NCBI RefSeq assembly: GCF_030056665.1
Contig: NZ_JASHIG010000018.1
Strand: one strand, 5' to 3'
DNA length: 64,000 bases
Origin: Flectobacillus roseus
GTDB taxonomy: Bacteria > Bacteroidota > Bacteroidia > Cytophagales > Spirosomataceae
This document shows, one piece after another, positions 18,051-25,942 of the stretch. Position numbers and translations under genes: made by a program. Numbering within the stretch: the stretch's first letter is position 1; every line of letters begins with the position of its first letter. A model generated the notes under the pieces. The model did not search any database. It was not told where the DNA came from and saw only the letters and a program-made list of their open reading frames with translations.

Positions 18051-18845
18051 TTATGATTTTTTTAATCGTAAAGTTCTGTAAACGAAATTTGGAAAGAAGC
18101 GTTTGAGATACACCCCTAATACTTCGTACCATCCACCGACATATACTTCCGATTTTTTGGCAATTATCGCTTGTATGATTCGGCGTGCACACTCATCTGG
18201 TAGCATCCCTTTTGCTTGATTTGAGTCCATTTGGTTATGTTTACTACCGTCACCAGAAAGAGCATTAAACGAAATTTGCGTCTTGATATAGCCCGGACAA
18301 ACAACAGTTACATGAAGATTGTCTGGAAAAACCTCAGCTCTTAATGAGTCAAAAAAGGCAATTACAGCATGTTTGGTGGCGCCATAACCGCCACGTAACG
18401 GCGTTCCAATTTTGCCGGCCACACTACTGATGGCTACAAAATGTCCTGATTGTCTTTGAGTAAAATGCGGTAAAATCGCTTGTGTCAAAGCTACCACGCT
18501 AAAGAAGTTTATCTCCATCAAATCTCGATATACCTGAAAAACGGTATCCTTCACCATCGAACGTTGAGACACTCCAGCATTTTGTATTACGATATCAATA
18601 TGACCAAAATGATGTATCACTTCCTCTACTTTTTGTGACATCGACGATATATCTAACATATCGAGAGGTAAAACCAAAATATCTTTTGGTGGTAATCCTG
18701 TAAGTGCTGCAACTCTGTCTAGCTCATCTTTTCGTCGGGCAGACAAGACTAATTTGACAGGCATTTTTGCCAACTCCAGTGCTAGCGCTTCCCCAATTCC
18801 TGAAGAAGCTCCTGTAATCCAAATGACTTTTTGGTCGAGATACAT
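18051..18845 (-). CDS. short-chain dehydrogenase/reductase
   Basis: A 264-residue classical SDR. The Rossmann NAD(P)-binding glycine motif is TGASSGIG at residues 11-18, the NAG structural motif is in QNAGVSQR, and the catalytic Y154-x3-K158 lies in GGYGATKHAV, with the Ser in ISSVAG upstream. An arginine after the second strand (SARRKDE) favours NADP(H). The C terminus (YLKRFFPNFVYRTLRLKKS) is basic and hydrophobic and may associate with membrane, as in the DHRS7-like subgroup. The substrate is unknown. It is probably cytoplasmic, transcribed separately from the peptidase gene upstream. Confidence 0.9.
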   Translation of the reverse strand: MYLDQKVIWITGASSGIGEALALELAKMPVKLVLSARRKDELDRVAALTGLPPKDILVLPLDMLDISSMSQKVEEVIHHFGHIDIVIQNAGVSQRSMVKDTVFQVYRDLMEINFFSVVALTQAILPHFTQRQSGHFVAISSVAGKIGTPLRGGYGATKHAVIAFFDSLRAEVFPDNLHVTVVCPGYIKTQISFNALSGDGSKHNQMDSNQAKGMLPDECARRIIQAIIAKKSEVYVGGWYEVLGVYLKRFFPNFVYRTLRLKKS

Positions 18846-18980
18846 AGTATTATAATGAGCGTAATAAACGTATTTTGGAATAGTTGTTTGGGCTATCAGG
18901 TAATACTAATGGTATTTGTTTTTTTACGAAGTTGATATTTTTCGAAAAATGATATAGCATAGTACCTGATAACCCTTCTT

Positions 18981-21038
18981 TTACACCAAACTTAAAACAA
19001 AGGCATAATCTCGAGCAACTTCTTTAAATCTTTGGAAGCGTCCCGATGCGCCACCATGCCCTGTCGACATATCACAGTGCATAAGTAAGATATTATTGTC
19101 AGTTTTTAACTCTCTTAGCTTGGCTACCCATTTGGCTGGCTCCCAATATTGAACCTGCGAATCATGCAAGCCTGTTGTGACCAACATATTTGGGTAATCT
19201 TGTGCTACTACATTGTCGTATGGTGAATATGACTTCATGTAATCATAATATACTTTTTCTTTAGGATTACCCCATTCTTCCCATTCTCCTGTCGTAAGCG
19301 GAATAGTTTCATCTAACATGGTTGTAACAACATCTACGAAAGGTACTGCTGCTAAGATACCTTTATATAAGTCTGGACGATAGTTGATAATTGCACCCAT
19401 CAATAAACCACCTGCTGAGCCGCCGTTGGCAAAAAGCTTATCTTTCGAAGTCCATTTTTCTTGGATCAAATATTCTGAAACATCAATAAAATCAAAGAAT
19501 GTATTTTTCTTTTGAAGCATCTTCCCATTTTCATACCAAGGACGTCCCATTTCTTGTCCCCCTCGGATATGGGCAATTGCAAAGGCAAAACCTCTGTCCA
19601 ACAAACTCAAACGTGCAGCAGAGAAATACGGATCGATAGAATAGCCATATGAGCCATACGCATACTGTAACAAAGGTTGCGAACCATCTTTCTTGAATCC
19701 TTTTTTATAGACAATCGAAATAGGCACTTGCACACCATCACGTGCAGTCGCAAAAAGCCTTTCGGTTTGATAATCTTCTTTATTGAATACACCAAGAACT
19801 TCTTGTTCCTTCATGAGCGTCTTCTCCTGTGTATCCATATTATAATCGAATACCGAACTAGGAGTAGTCAATGAAGTATAATGAAAGCGAAGCAAATCAG
19901 TGTCAAAATTGGGGTTGTAGCCAACACCTGCATCATAGGCAGGTTCACCAAAATTCAAATAATGCTCTTTTTGTGTACGTTGGTCAATGACTCTCAAATG
20001 AATGAGCGCATTGCTACGTTCAGTTAACACCAAATGACGACGAAAAACATCTATACCTTCCAAGTAAGTATCTTCACGATGCGCGATTACTTCCTTCCAG
20101 TTTTCGATATTATACGATTCATTTTCAGGAACTTCCATTAGTTTAAAGTTCGTCGCGTCTCCCGCATTTGTACGAATGTAGAACTTGTCCTCAAAATGTT
20201 CAATCGAATATTGCAATCCATGCTGACGTGGATAAAAGGCTTTGAATTCACCATCAGGGTTTGATGCCTCTAACAAGCGATACTCTGTAGAAACACCGTT
20301 GTGGTCAGAAACCGAAACGATATATTTTTTAGATTTCATACGCCCCAATCCCATATAAAATTGTGGGTCTTCCTCGGTATACACCAAAACATCCTCAGAG
20401 ACTGATGTGCCTAATTTATGACGATAAACTTTTGAAGCCAATAAAGTTTGAGGGTCACGTTGCAGATAGAAAATCGTTTGATTGTCGGCTGCCCAAGCAT
20501 AAGCTCCACCTTCCGTATTTTCTATTGTTTCAGTGTATAGTTCGCCTGTTTGAAGATTTTTAAAATAAAGCGTATAGTTACGACGGCTGATTGTGTCAAT
20601 GCTATACGCCAGTATTTGGTCATTGTCCGAAATATCATAGCCACCAATCGAGAAATAGTCATGACCTTCTGCAAGGGCATTACCATCCAGTAGCACTTCC
20701 TCATCCGCGTCCATCGAATGTTTTTTTCGACAATACAAAGGATATTCTCCACCTTCGATATATTTAGAGTAATAATAGTATTCTCCATCGCGGTAAGGTA
20801 CAGATTCATCCTGCTCTTTTATTCGCCCTTTCATTTCTTCAAAAAGCTCCTCTTGAAAAGCTTTAGTTGGAGACATAACCATTTCTGTATAAGCATTTTC
20901 TGCTTCAAGGTAGGTGATTACTTCTGGGTTTTCACGGTCATTTAACCAATAATAATTATCCACACGAGTATCCTCGTGGATGGTCATAGGGTAAGGTTTG
21001 ATAGGAGCCTTGGGCGCTGGAATACCTTGAATGTTCAT
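18981..21038 (-). CDS. oligopeptidase B (S9 family peptidase)
   Basis: A 685-residue prolyl-oligopeptidase-family serine peptidase. An N-terminal beta-propeller (about residues 1-400) precedes the alpha/beta-hydrolase domain. The catalytic triad is visible: S541 in NGGSAGG, D626 in GLHDSQVQYWEP and H661 in STGHGG. The segment RGGQEMGRPWYENGK and the overall layout match protease II / oligopeptidase B, which cleaves short peptides after basic residues. No signal peptide is seen, so it is probably cytoplasmic and finishes degradation of imported peptides. A weak TATCTTTG box lies about 105 bp upstream. Confidence 0.93.
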   Translation of the reverse strand: MNIQGIPAPKAPIKPYPMTIHEDTRVDNYYWLNDRENPEVITYLEAENAYTEMVMSPTKAFQEELFEEMKGRIKEQDESVPYRDGEYYYYSKYIEGGEYPLYCRKKHSMDADEEVLLDGNALAEGHDYFSIGGYDISDNDQILAYSIDTISRRNYTLYFKNLQTGELYTETIENTEGGAYAWAADNQTIFYLQRDPQTLLASKVYRHKLGTSVSEDVLVYTEEDPQFYMGLGRMKSKKYIVSVSDHNGVSTEYRLLEASNPDGEFKAFYPRQHGLQYSIEHFEDKFYIRTNAGDATNFKLMEVPENESYNIENWKEVIAHREDTYLEGIDVFRRHLVLTERSNALIHLRVIDQRTQKEHYLNFGEPAYDAGVGYNPNFDTDLLRFHYTSLTTPSSVFDYNMDTQEKTLMKEQEVLGVFNKEDYQTERLFATARDGVQVPISIVYKKGFKKDGSQPLLQYAYGSYGYSIDPYFSAARLSLLDRGFAFAIAHIRGGQEMGRPWYENGKMLQKKNTFFDFIDVSEYLIQEKWTSKDKLFANGGSAGGLLMGAIINYRPDLYKGILAAVPFVDVVTTMLDETIPLTTGEWEEWGNPKEKVYYDYMKSYSPYDNVVAQDYPNMLVTTGLHDSQVQYWEPAKWVAKLRELKTDNNILLMHCDMSTGHGGASGRFQRFKEVARDYAFVLSLV

Positions 21039-21141
21039 AGAATTTATGGAATTGTCAGACTGAGTAAAAACAGTAAAGTTTTTGATAAATAAAATAATTC
21101 ACATTTAACCTCAATGTAGGTCATGAGCTAAACGCATTATT

Positions 21142-21176
21142 CAAAGATAAAGTTTTCTTAGATAAATCTTGAACAA
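21142..21176 (-). promoter_or_regulatory. possible promoter of the oligopeptidase gene
   Basis: Minus strand: TTG (21176-21174), 24-nt spacer, TATCTTTG (21149-21142). The -7 box is good; the spacer is one base longer than usual. Confidence 0.4.
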
Positions 21177-21494
21177 GATATAGGCAAGTTCTAAGTAGCC
21201 AATATTTAGAGGGAAGATTCCAAAGCGAAATCAAGGTCTATAAAAATCTCCTTTACGACCAAGTCGCTGTGCTAAAGAGGTGCAAATCAATCGAGAAGAA
21301 AAATAGAAAGAATAGGCTTTTATGCGAAAATTTTCCTTGTAATTATTTGTATATCGCCATGATATTCAGTAATTTTGCATTCCCATTTTCGACTGGATGC
21401 CCGTTCAGAAAGGAAATAAGGCAAAATCATTGAAAATCAGGTGTATTCCGTCATCTGTAAAAGATGATTCATAACATTAAAACTTAGAACAAAA
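21177..21494. other. intergenic region between divergent peptidase and rplM
   Basis: Holds the rplM promoter and leader described separately. The part 21177-21340 shows no gene or repeat that I recognise. Confidence 0.55.
21346..21377 (+). promoter_or_regulatory. promoter of rplM-rpsI-rpsB
   Basis: TTTG at 21346-21349, a 20-nt spacer and TAATTTTG at 21370-21377 form a near-ideal Bacteroidota promoter. The leader would be about 110 nt. It contains a small stem-loop TCATC / GATGA around 21453-21469 and a CTGGA / TTCAG stem near 21395, so L13 autoregulation through the leader is conceivable. Confidence 0.7.
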
Positions 21495-21938
21495 GTGGAT
21501 ACTTTAAGTTACAAAACCATCTCAGCTAACAAAGCTACCGTAGAGAAGGGATGGGTAATCGTAGATGCAGAAAACCAAATCGTAGGTCGTTTAACTTCTG
21601 AGATTGCTAAAATCTTACGTGGTAAACACAAGCCAAGCTACACTCCGAATGTTGACTGTGGTGATAACGTTATCGTAATCAATGCTGATAAAATCCGTTT
21701 TACTGGCAAGAAATTAACTGATAAAGTTTACACTCGTCACACTGGTTATCCAGGTGGTCAGCGTTTTGCTACTCCAAGAGAAGTGTTGAGCAAAAACCCT
21801 AGAGGCGTTGTTGAAGCAGCAGTAAAAGGTATGCTTCCAAAAAACCGTCTAGGTCGTCGTTTGTTCACAAACTTGCACGTTTATGCAGGTACTGAACACC
21901 CACACGTAGCTCAACAACCAAAAGAAATTAAATTCTAA
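21495..21938 (+). CDS. rplM: 50S ribosomal protein L13
   Basis: A 147-residue L13. The start is GTG at 21495, giving MDTLSYKTISANKATVEKGW, which fits the Bacteroidota N terminus; no ATG is suitably placed. Hallmarks are WVIVDAENQIVGRLTSEIAK, GKHKPSYTPNVDCGDNVIV and GMLPKNRLGR. L13 binds 23S rRNA early in large-subunit assembly. First gene of rplM-rpsI, the conserved bacterial pair, with rpsB next. Confidence 0.98.
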   Translation: MDTLSYKTISANKATVEKGWVIVDAENQIVGRLTSEIAKILRGKHKPSYTPNVDCGDNVIVINADKIRFTGKKLTDKVYTRHTGYPGGQRFATPREVLSKNPRGVVEAAVKGMLPKNRLGRRLFTNLHVYAGTEHPHVAQQPKEIKF

Positions 21939-21997
21939 TAATCGTTATTAGTTGTAGTTGGGAGCGCCACTATGACCGATAACTTCTCTATAAAACA

Positions 21998-22387
21998 ATG
22001 GCAGAAGTAACTAATACATTAGGAAGAAGAAAAACGGCTGTTGCGCGTCTTTACATGACTCCAGGTAAGGGCGAAATCATCATCAACGGTCGTGAAATTA
22101 AAGAATATTTTCCATCAGAAATTTTACAAATCATCGTTAATCAACCTTTCGCTTTAACAAAAACTGAAGGTACTTACGATGTTAAAGTAAACGTTGATGG
22201 CGGTGGTATCAAAGGACAAGCAGAAGCAATCCGTTTGGCTATCTCTAGAGCATTGCAAGAAATCGATAGCGAATTGCGTCCTCCATTGAAGAAAGAAGGC
22301 TTCTTGACTCGTGACCCTCGTATGGTAGAACGTAAGAAACCAGGTCGTCGTAAAGCACGTCGTAGATTCCAGTTCTCGAAACGTTAA
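21998..22387 (+). CDS. rpsI: 30S ribosomal protein S9
   Basis: A 129-residue S9. It begins NTLGRRKTAVARLYM, has the GGGIKGQAEAIRLAISRAL core and ends with the basic tail RKKPGRRKARRRFQFSKR, whose last residues reach the P-site tRNA. It lies 59 bp after rplM in the same operon. Confidence 0.98.
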   Translation: MAEVTNTLGRRKTAVARLYMTPGKGEIIINGREIKEYFPSEILQIIVNQPFALTKTEGTYDVKVNVDGGGIKGQAEAIRLAISRALQEIDSELRPPLKKEGFLTRDPRMVERKKPGRRKARRRFQFSKR

Positions 22388-22400
22388 TATTTTACGGCTT

Positions 22401-22494
22401 TTGGTATACGAATTTCAGTCCAGCAATGGTCTGCTTGTTATTCGTATGCCAAATGCTTATTGCTGTTAGGCTTGCAGTGACCGATGCCCACAGC
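22401..22494 (+). promoter_or_regulatory. structured RNA leader candidate upstream of rpsB
   Basis: Stem 1: TTGGTATACGAAT (22401-22413) pairs with ATTCGTATGCCAA (22440-22452), 13 bp with one G-U pair. The internal stem CAGTCC / GGTCTG sits in its loop. Stem 2: GCTGT..GGC (22462-22471) pairs with GCC..ACAGC (22486-22494). No T run follows, so this is not a terminator. The position between rpsI and rpsB suggests a translational control element for S2 or an RNA processing site. This is inference from folding by eye. Confidence 0.5.
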
Positions 22495-22553
22495 GATTAT
22501 TTACTCATATTTTTTTCATCATTTAGTGTTGAATTCATTTCAACAATACACAA

Positions 22554-23366
22554 ATGGCACAATTAGAATACAAAAACTTATTGGATGCTGGTGTTCACTT
22601 CGGACACTTAACACGTAAGTGGGATCCAAGAATGGCTCCATACATCTTTATGGAGAAAAATGGCATTCACATCATCGACTTGAACAAGACTTTGGCTTGT
22701 TTGGACGAAGCATGTACTGCTATTAAAGCAATCGTTCGTTCTGGACGTAAAGTAATGTTCGTAGCTACAAAGAAACAAGCTCAAGAGATTGTTTCTGAAG
22801 AAGCACGTCGTTTGAAAATGCCTTTCGTTACTGACCGTTGGTTGGGTGGTATGTTGACAAACTTTGCAACTGTTCGTAAATCTATCAAGAAGATGGGACA
22901 GATTGAAAAGATGTTGAAAGACGAAGAAACTTTCAAGGCATTGGCTAAACGTGAGCGTTTGATGATGACTCGTGACAAAGAGAAAATGGAAAGAGTATTA
23001 GGTGGTATCACTGATTTGACTCGTCTTCCTGCTGCTTTGTTCGTAGTTGACGTTAAGCGTGAGCACATTGCAGTTGCTGAAGCAAAACGTTTGGGTATTC
23101 CAGTTTTCGCTATGTGCGATACTAACTCAAACCCTGATTTAGTAGACTTCCCAGTTCCAGCAAACGATGACGCTTACAAATCAATCGCTTTGATTACTTT
23201 AGCTATTGGTAAGGCTATCGAAGAAGGTTTGATGGAGCGTAAGCAAGATAAAGACGATGCTCGTATCGCTGAAGAAGAAGAGGCAAAGAAAGTTGCAGAG
23301 GAAGAAGAAGCAGCACGCGAAGCAGCGAAATTAGCAGCTAAATACGAAAAAGAAGAAGAAGCTTAA
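22554..23366 (+). CDS. rpsB: 30S ribosomal protein S2
   Basis: A 270-residue S2. Hallmarks: NLLDAGVHFGHLTRKWDPRM near the N terminus, KKQAQEIVSEEARR, RWLGGMLTNFATVRKSI, and VDVKREHIAVAEAKRLGIPV with DTNSNPDLVDFPVPANDDA. After the conserved core a highly charged tail rich in E, K and A (about residues 228-270) extends the protein beyond the usual 240 residues, common in Bacteroidota S2. It lies downstream of rplM-rpsI with a 166-bp structured gap. Confidence 0.98.
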   Translation: MAQLEYKNLLDAGVHFGHLTRKWDPRMAPYIFMEKNGIHIIDLNKTLACLDEACTAIKAIVRSGRKVMFVATKKQAQEIVSEEARRLKMPFVTDRWLGGMLTNFATVRKSIKKMGQIEKMLKDEETFKALAKRERLMMTRDKEKMERVLGGITDLTRLPAALFVVDVKREHIAVAEAKRLGIPVFAMCDTNSNPDLVDFPVPANDDAYKSIALITLAIGKAIEEGLMERKQDKDDARIAEEEEAKKVAEEEEAAREAAKLAAKYEKEEEA

Positions 23367-23462
23367 TAGCAAATGGGGCTATAAGCCTGTAAACTTTCTT
23401 TCGTAGATTGACACTGATATTCTTAAGTTATTAAGTGTCAATGAAATAATTATTACCATTTG

Positions 23463-23497
23463 AATAGCCCATAGTTTTCTGTGGGCTATTCTGTTAG
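23463..23497 (+). terminator. terminator after rpsB
   Basis: AATAGCCCATAG (23463-23474) pairs with CTGTGGGCTATT (23479-23490) over 12 bp with one G-U pair. The T tail is weak. It separates rpsB from tsf. Confidence 0.65.
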
Positions 23498-23552
23498 TTT
23501 TGGGAGGCTATTAAGAAATAAGTAATTGTTACGAAAAGGCTATTACTAAAGG

Positions 23553-23726
23553 TAAGTTAGTACGCAAAATAAAATTTAAGATTGTGGTTTAAGCTTTCAG
23601 GTAACGACTTTTGGCGGTGGGCTTTGGAAAAAAGCGTATGCGTGGTTATTAAAACATTTTAACACTCTTTGCCTTGTGCCTGTTGTCTAAACACATAACT
23701 TAAATCTAGTTTTGCACTATTAATTA
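23553..23726. repeat. MITE-like repeat with inverted ends, copy 1 (family R3)
   Basis: The left end (TAAGTTAGTACGCAAAATAA, 23553 on) and right end (CTTAAATCTAGTTTTGCACT, 23699 on) are imperfect inverted repeats. The interior shares long identical blocks with the copy at 54667-54834, such as ACACTCTTTGCCTTGTGCCT and CGGTGGGCTTTG. No coding potential. It lies directly upstream of tsf. Confidence 0.75.
23683..23714 (+). promoter_or_regulatory. promoter of tsf inside repeat R3
   Basis: TTG at 23683-23685, 21-nt spacer, TAGTTTTG at 23707-23714. The -7 box falls in the right inverted end of the R3 element, so the element seems to supply the promoter of tsf about 70 bp before its start. Confidence 0.6.
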
Positions 23727-23785
23727 TTAATACTTTCAAAGCTTAGAAGTTTAATAGAAATTTTAATCTTAAAATATACAAAACG

Positions 23786-24619
23786 ATGGCTATTACAGCA
23801 GCAGACGTTAATAAACTAAGACAAATGACAGGTGCGGGCATGATGGATTGCAAAAAAGCCCTAACTGAAGCTAATGGCGATTTTGAAGCCGCTATCGATA
23901 TTCTTCGTAAAGCTGGACAAAAAGTTGCAGCTAAGCGTGCTGACAATGCTACTAATGAAGGTGTTGTATTGATCTCTATCAGCGAAGATGGTTCAAATGG
24001 TAAATTACTTGCTTTGGCTTGTGAAACTGAACCAGTTTCTAAAGTAGCTGATTTCAATAACTTGGCTTCTGCTTTGTTGGAAGCAGCAGTATCAAACAAT
24101 GCTGCTACTAAAGAAGAAGTATTGGCAGCTACATTGTCTGACGGACGTACTGCAGAAGAAAATATTATCGAATTGACTGGTAAAATTGGTGAAAAAATTA
24201 CTATCGCTGGTTACGAAAACGTAACTGCTGAGAAAGTAGTTTCTTATATTCACTCAAACAACAAAATCGGTGTATTGGTAGCATTTGCTAACACTTCTGG
24301 TGTTGATGTTCTAGAAGTAGGTAAAGATATCGCTATGCAAATCACTGCAATGAAACCAGTTGCTTTGGACAAAGACGGTGTTGATGCTGCTACAATCGAG
24401 CGTGAAATCGAAATCGGTAAAGACCAAGCTCGTGCTGAAGGTAAGCCAGAAGCTATGTTGGAAAAAATCGCAGTAGGTAAATTAGAGAAATTCTACAAAG
24501 AATCTACTTTGTTGAACCAACAGTTTGTGAAAGATTCATCTATCAACATCAAACAATTGTTGGAACAAACTCAAAAAGGTTTGACAATCACAGAATTCAA
24601 ACGTATTGCTTTAGCATAA
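23786..24619 (+). CDS. tsf: translation elongation factor Ts
   Basis: A 277-residue EF-Ts, the GDP/GTP exchange factor for EF-Tu. The N-terminal UBA-like module reads VNKLRQMTGAGMMDCKKALTEANGDFEAA, followed by AIDILRKAGQ. The core begins at NEGVVLISISEDG, and the family motif for EF-Tu contact is in VSKVADFNNLASAL. It follows rpsB as in most bacteria, but with a 419-bp gap that holds a terminator, a repeat and a separate promoter. Confidence 0.98.
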   Translation: MAITAADVNKLRQMTGAGMMDCKKALTEANGDFEAAIDILRKAGQKVAAKRADNATNEGVVLISISEDGSNGKLLALACETEPVSKVADFNNLASALLEAAVSNNAATKEEVLAATLSDGRTAEENIIELTGKIGEKITIAGYENVTAEKVVSYIHSNNKIGVLVAFANTSGVDVLEVGKDIAMQITAMKPVALDKDGVDAATIEREIEIGKDQARAEGKPEAMLEKIAVGKLEKFYKESTLLNQQFVKDSSINIKQLLEQTQKGLTITEFKRIALA

Positions 24620-24642
24620 TCGCTTGAATACGATATTTTTAC

Positions 24643-24676
24643 TAAGAGCCTCCCCAAAAGAGGCTCTTATTTTTTA
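24643..24676 (+). terminator. terminator after tsf
   Basis: A perfect 10-bp stem, TAAGAGCCTC (24643-24652) with GAGGCTCTTA (24660-24669), followed by a run of Ts. Confidence 0.88.
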
Positions 24677-25060
24677 TTTCAGTTGATACACTTTATTTAT
24701 ATAAAATACAGAGTTTTTATTTCTTTTATTCGACATTTATCAGTTATATTCATTGATTAACTACTTTGTTAAATATAATTGTAGCATAATTGGTATTTTT
24801 AACGTCAATAGCTTTATAATCAGTAAATTAGGAGTTGCTTAGTGATTAAATAACAGGTGTATTAGATTATTTTCATGCGAATACCCAAAGGAGGAAGTGA
24901 CGATTAATAAGATTTAGGGAACGCCACCCTATTTGTACGAAGTTTTTTGTAACTTGCCTTCCTTAATATTATGTAGACAAATGATAATAATTAAATAATA
25001 AACACTATCTTTTTCAGTAAAACTATATGAAATCCGCCTGAGCTAAATCAAAGTCTGCTA
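24677..25060. other. gene-free region before the sigma-factor gene
   Basis: About 380 bp, very AT-rich, with no open frame of note, no repeat shared with other parts of the window and no clear TAnnTTTG promoter. It presumably holds the promoter of the sigma-factor operon, perhaps of an alternative class. Confidence 0.5.
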
Positions 25061-25666
25061 ATGAAAGCTAATCTTAAAAAAGAAACTGATGAAAAGCTCG
25101 TGAAGCTTTTTATCGAAACTCAAAAGAATATCTATTTTGAGCATTTATATGATAGATATTCAGATAAAGTATATCGCAAATGCCTATCATTTGTAAAAGA
25201 TGAAGCGCGTGCCGAAGACTTCGCACACGACATCTTTCTAAAATTAGTGATGAATATATCATCTTATAAGGAAACTGCTAAGTTTTCAACATGGCTATAT
25301 TCGATTACTTATAACTACTGTATTGATCAAACTCGACTGGCTAAGCGTTATTCAGAAACCTTAATGGATGAAAACTTCGACGTAGAGGACTATGACGAAG
25401 GAGCGGAATTGGCTGAAATGGAAGCAACAAAACTTCGTAAAGCCTTATCTCAAATGCAACCAGAGGAAAAATCTATTCTGATGATGAAGTATCAGGATGA
25501 TTTATCTATTAAGGAAATATCATCTACCTTAGACATATCTGAAAGTGCAGTAAAAATGCGCTTGCTTAGAGCCAAAGAAAAAATCAGAAAAGTTTACCTT
25601 GAATCAACGCTTATTTGGGGAATAATTATCGCTAAAGCACTTAGCTTACTATTTGGAAATGACTAA
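25061..25666 (+). CDS. ECF-type RNA polymerase sigma factor
   Basis: A 201-residue sigma-70 family protein of the extracytoplasmic-function type. Region 2 reads ARAEDFAHDIFLKL..KFSTWLYSITYNYCIDQTR (about residues 45-92). Region 4 is ALSQMQPEEKSILMMKYQDD..SIKEISSTLDISESAVKMRLLRAKEKI (about 130-178). Unusually, the protein ends in a hydrophobic tail (LIWGIIIAKALSLLF), which could bind membrane or a partner. No typical anti-sigma factor is adjacent. Next come a 67-residue protein and a mechanosensitive channel, suggesting a response to membrane tension or osmolarity. Confidence 0.92.
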   Translation: MKANLKKETDEKLVKLFIETQKNIYFEHLYDRYSDKVYRKCLSFVKDEARAEDFAHDIFLKLVMNISSYKETAKFSTWLYSITYNYCIDQTRLAKRYSETLMDENFDVEDYDEGAELAEMEATKLRKALSQMQPEEKSILMMKYQDDLSIKEISSTLDISESAVKMRLLRAKEKIRKVYLESTLIWGIIIAKALSLLFGND

Positions 25667-25701
25667 ATTTGGTTCCAAATACGCTAATTACTTAAATAGA
25701 T

Positions 25702-25905
25702 ATGGCTGAAAACCCCTTTAAAGATTTAGAATCTTCGGAAAAGGCTCCAGAAAGTCTCAAGCGAGCTCTTGTATCAGAGATTGATACAATTCGCAACACT
25801 TCTATCATCATAGATTTGTTTGTTGGTAATTTCATCAATACCATAACTGCTTCGTTGAATACACAACGAGGTGACTCTACTATTACACCTAAAGATGAAT
25901 TATAG
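25702..25905 (+). CDS. small protein of the sigma-factor/channel cluster
   Basis: A 67-residue protein starting MAENPFKDLESSEKAPESLK. It has an amphipathic to hydrophobic middle (IIIDLFVGNFINTITASL) and a charged C terminus. It starts 35 bp after the sigma factor and ends 37 bp before the channel gene, so it should be in the same transcript. No family with a known activity was recognised. Size and position are compatible with a small sigma-factor partner, but there is no zinc motif (HxxxCxxC) of classical anti-sigma proteins. Confidence 0.75.
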   Translation: MAENPFKDLESSEKAPESLKRALVSEIDTIRNTSIIIDLFVGNFINTITASLNTQRGDSTITPKDEL

Positions 25906-25942
25906 CTCTTTACTTTCATTATTATAATCGCATTTATTGATC

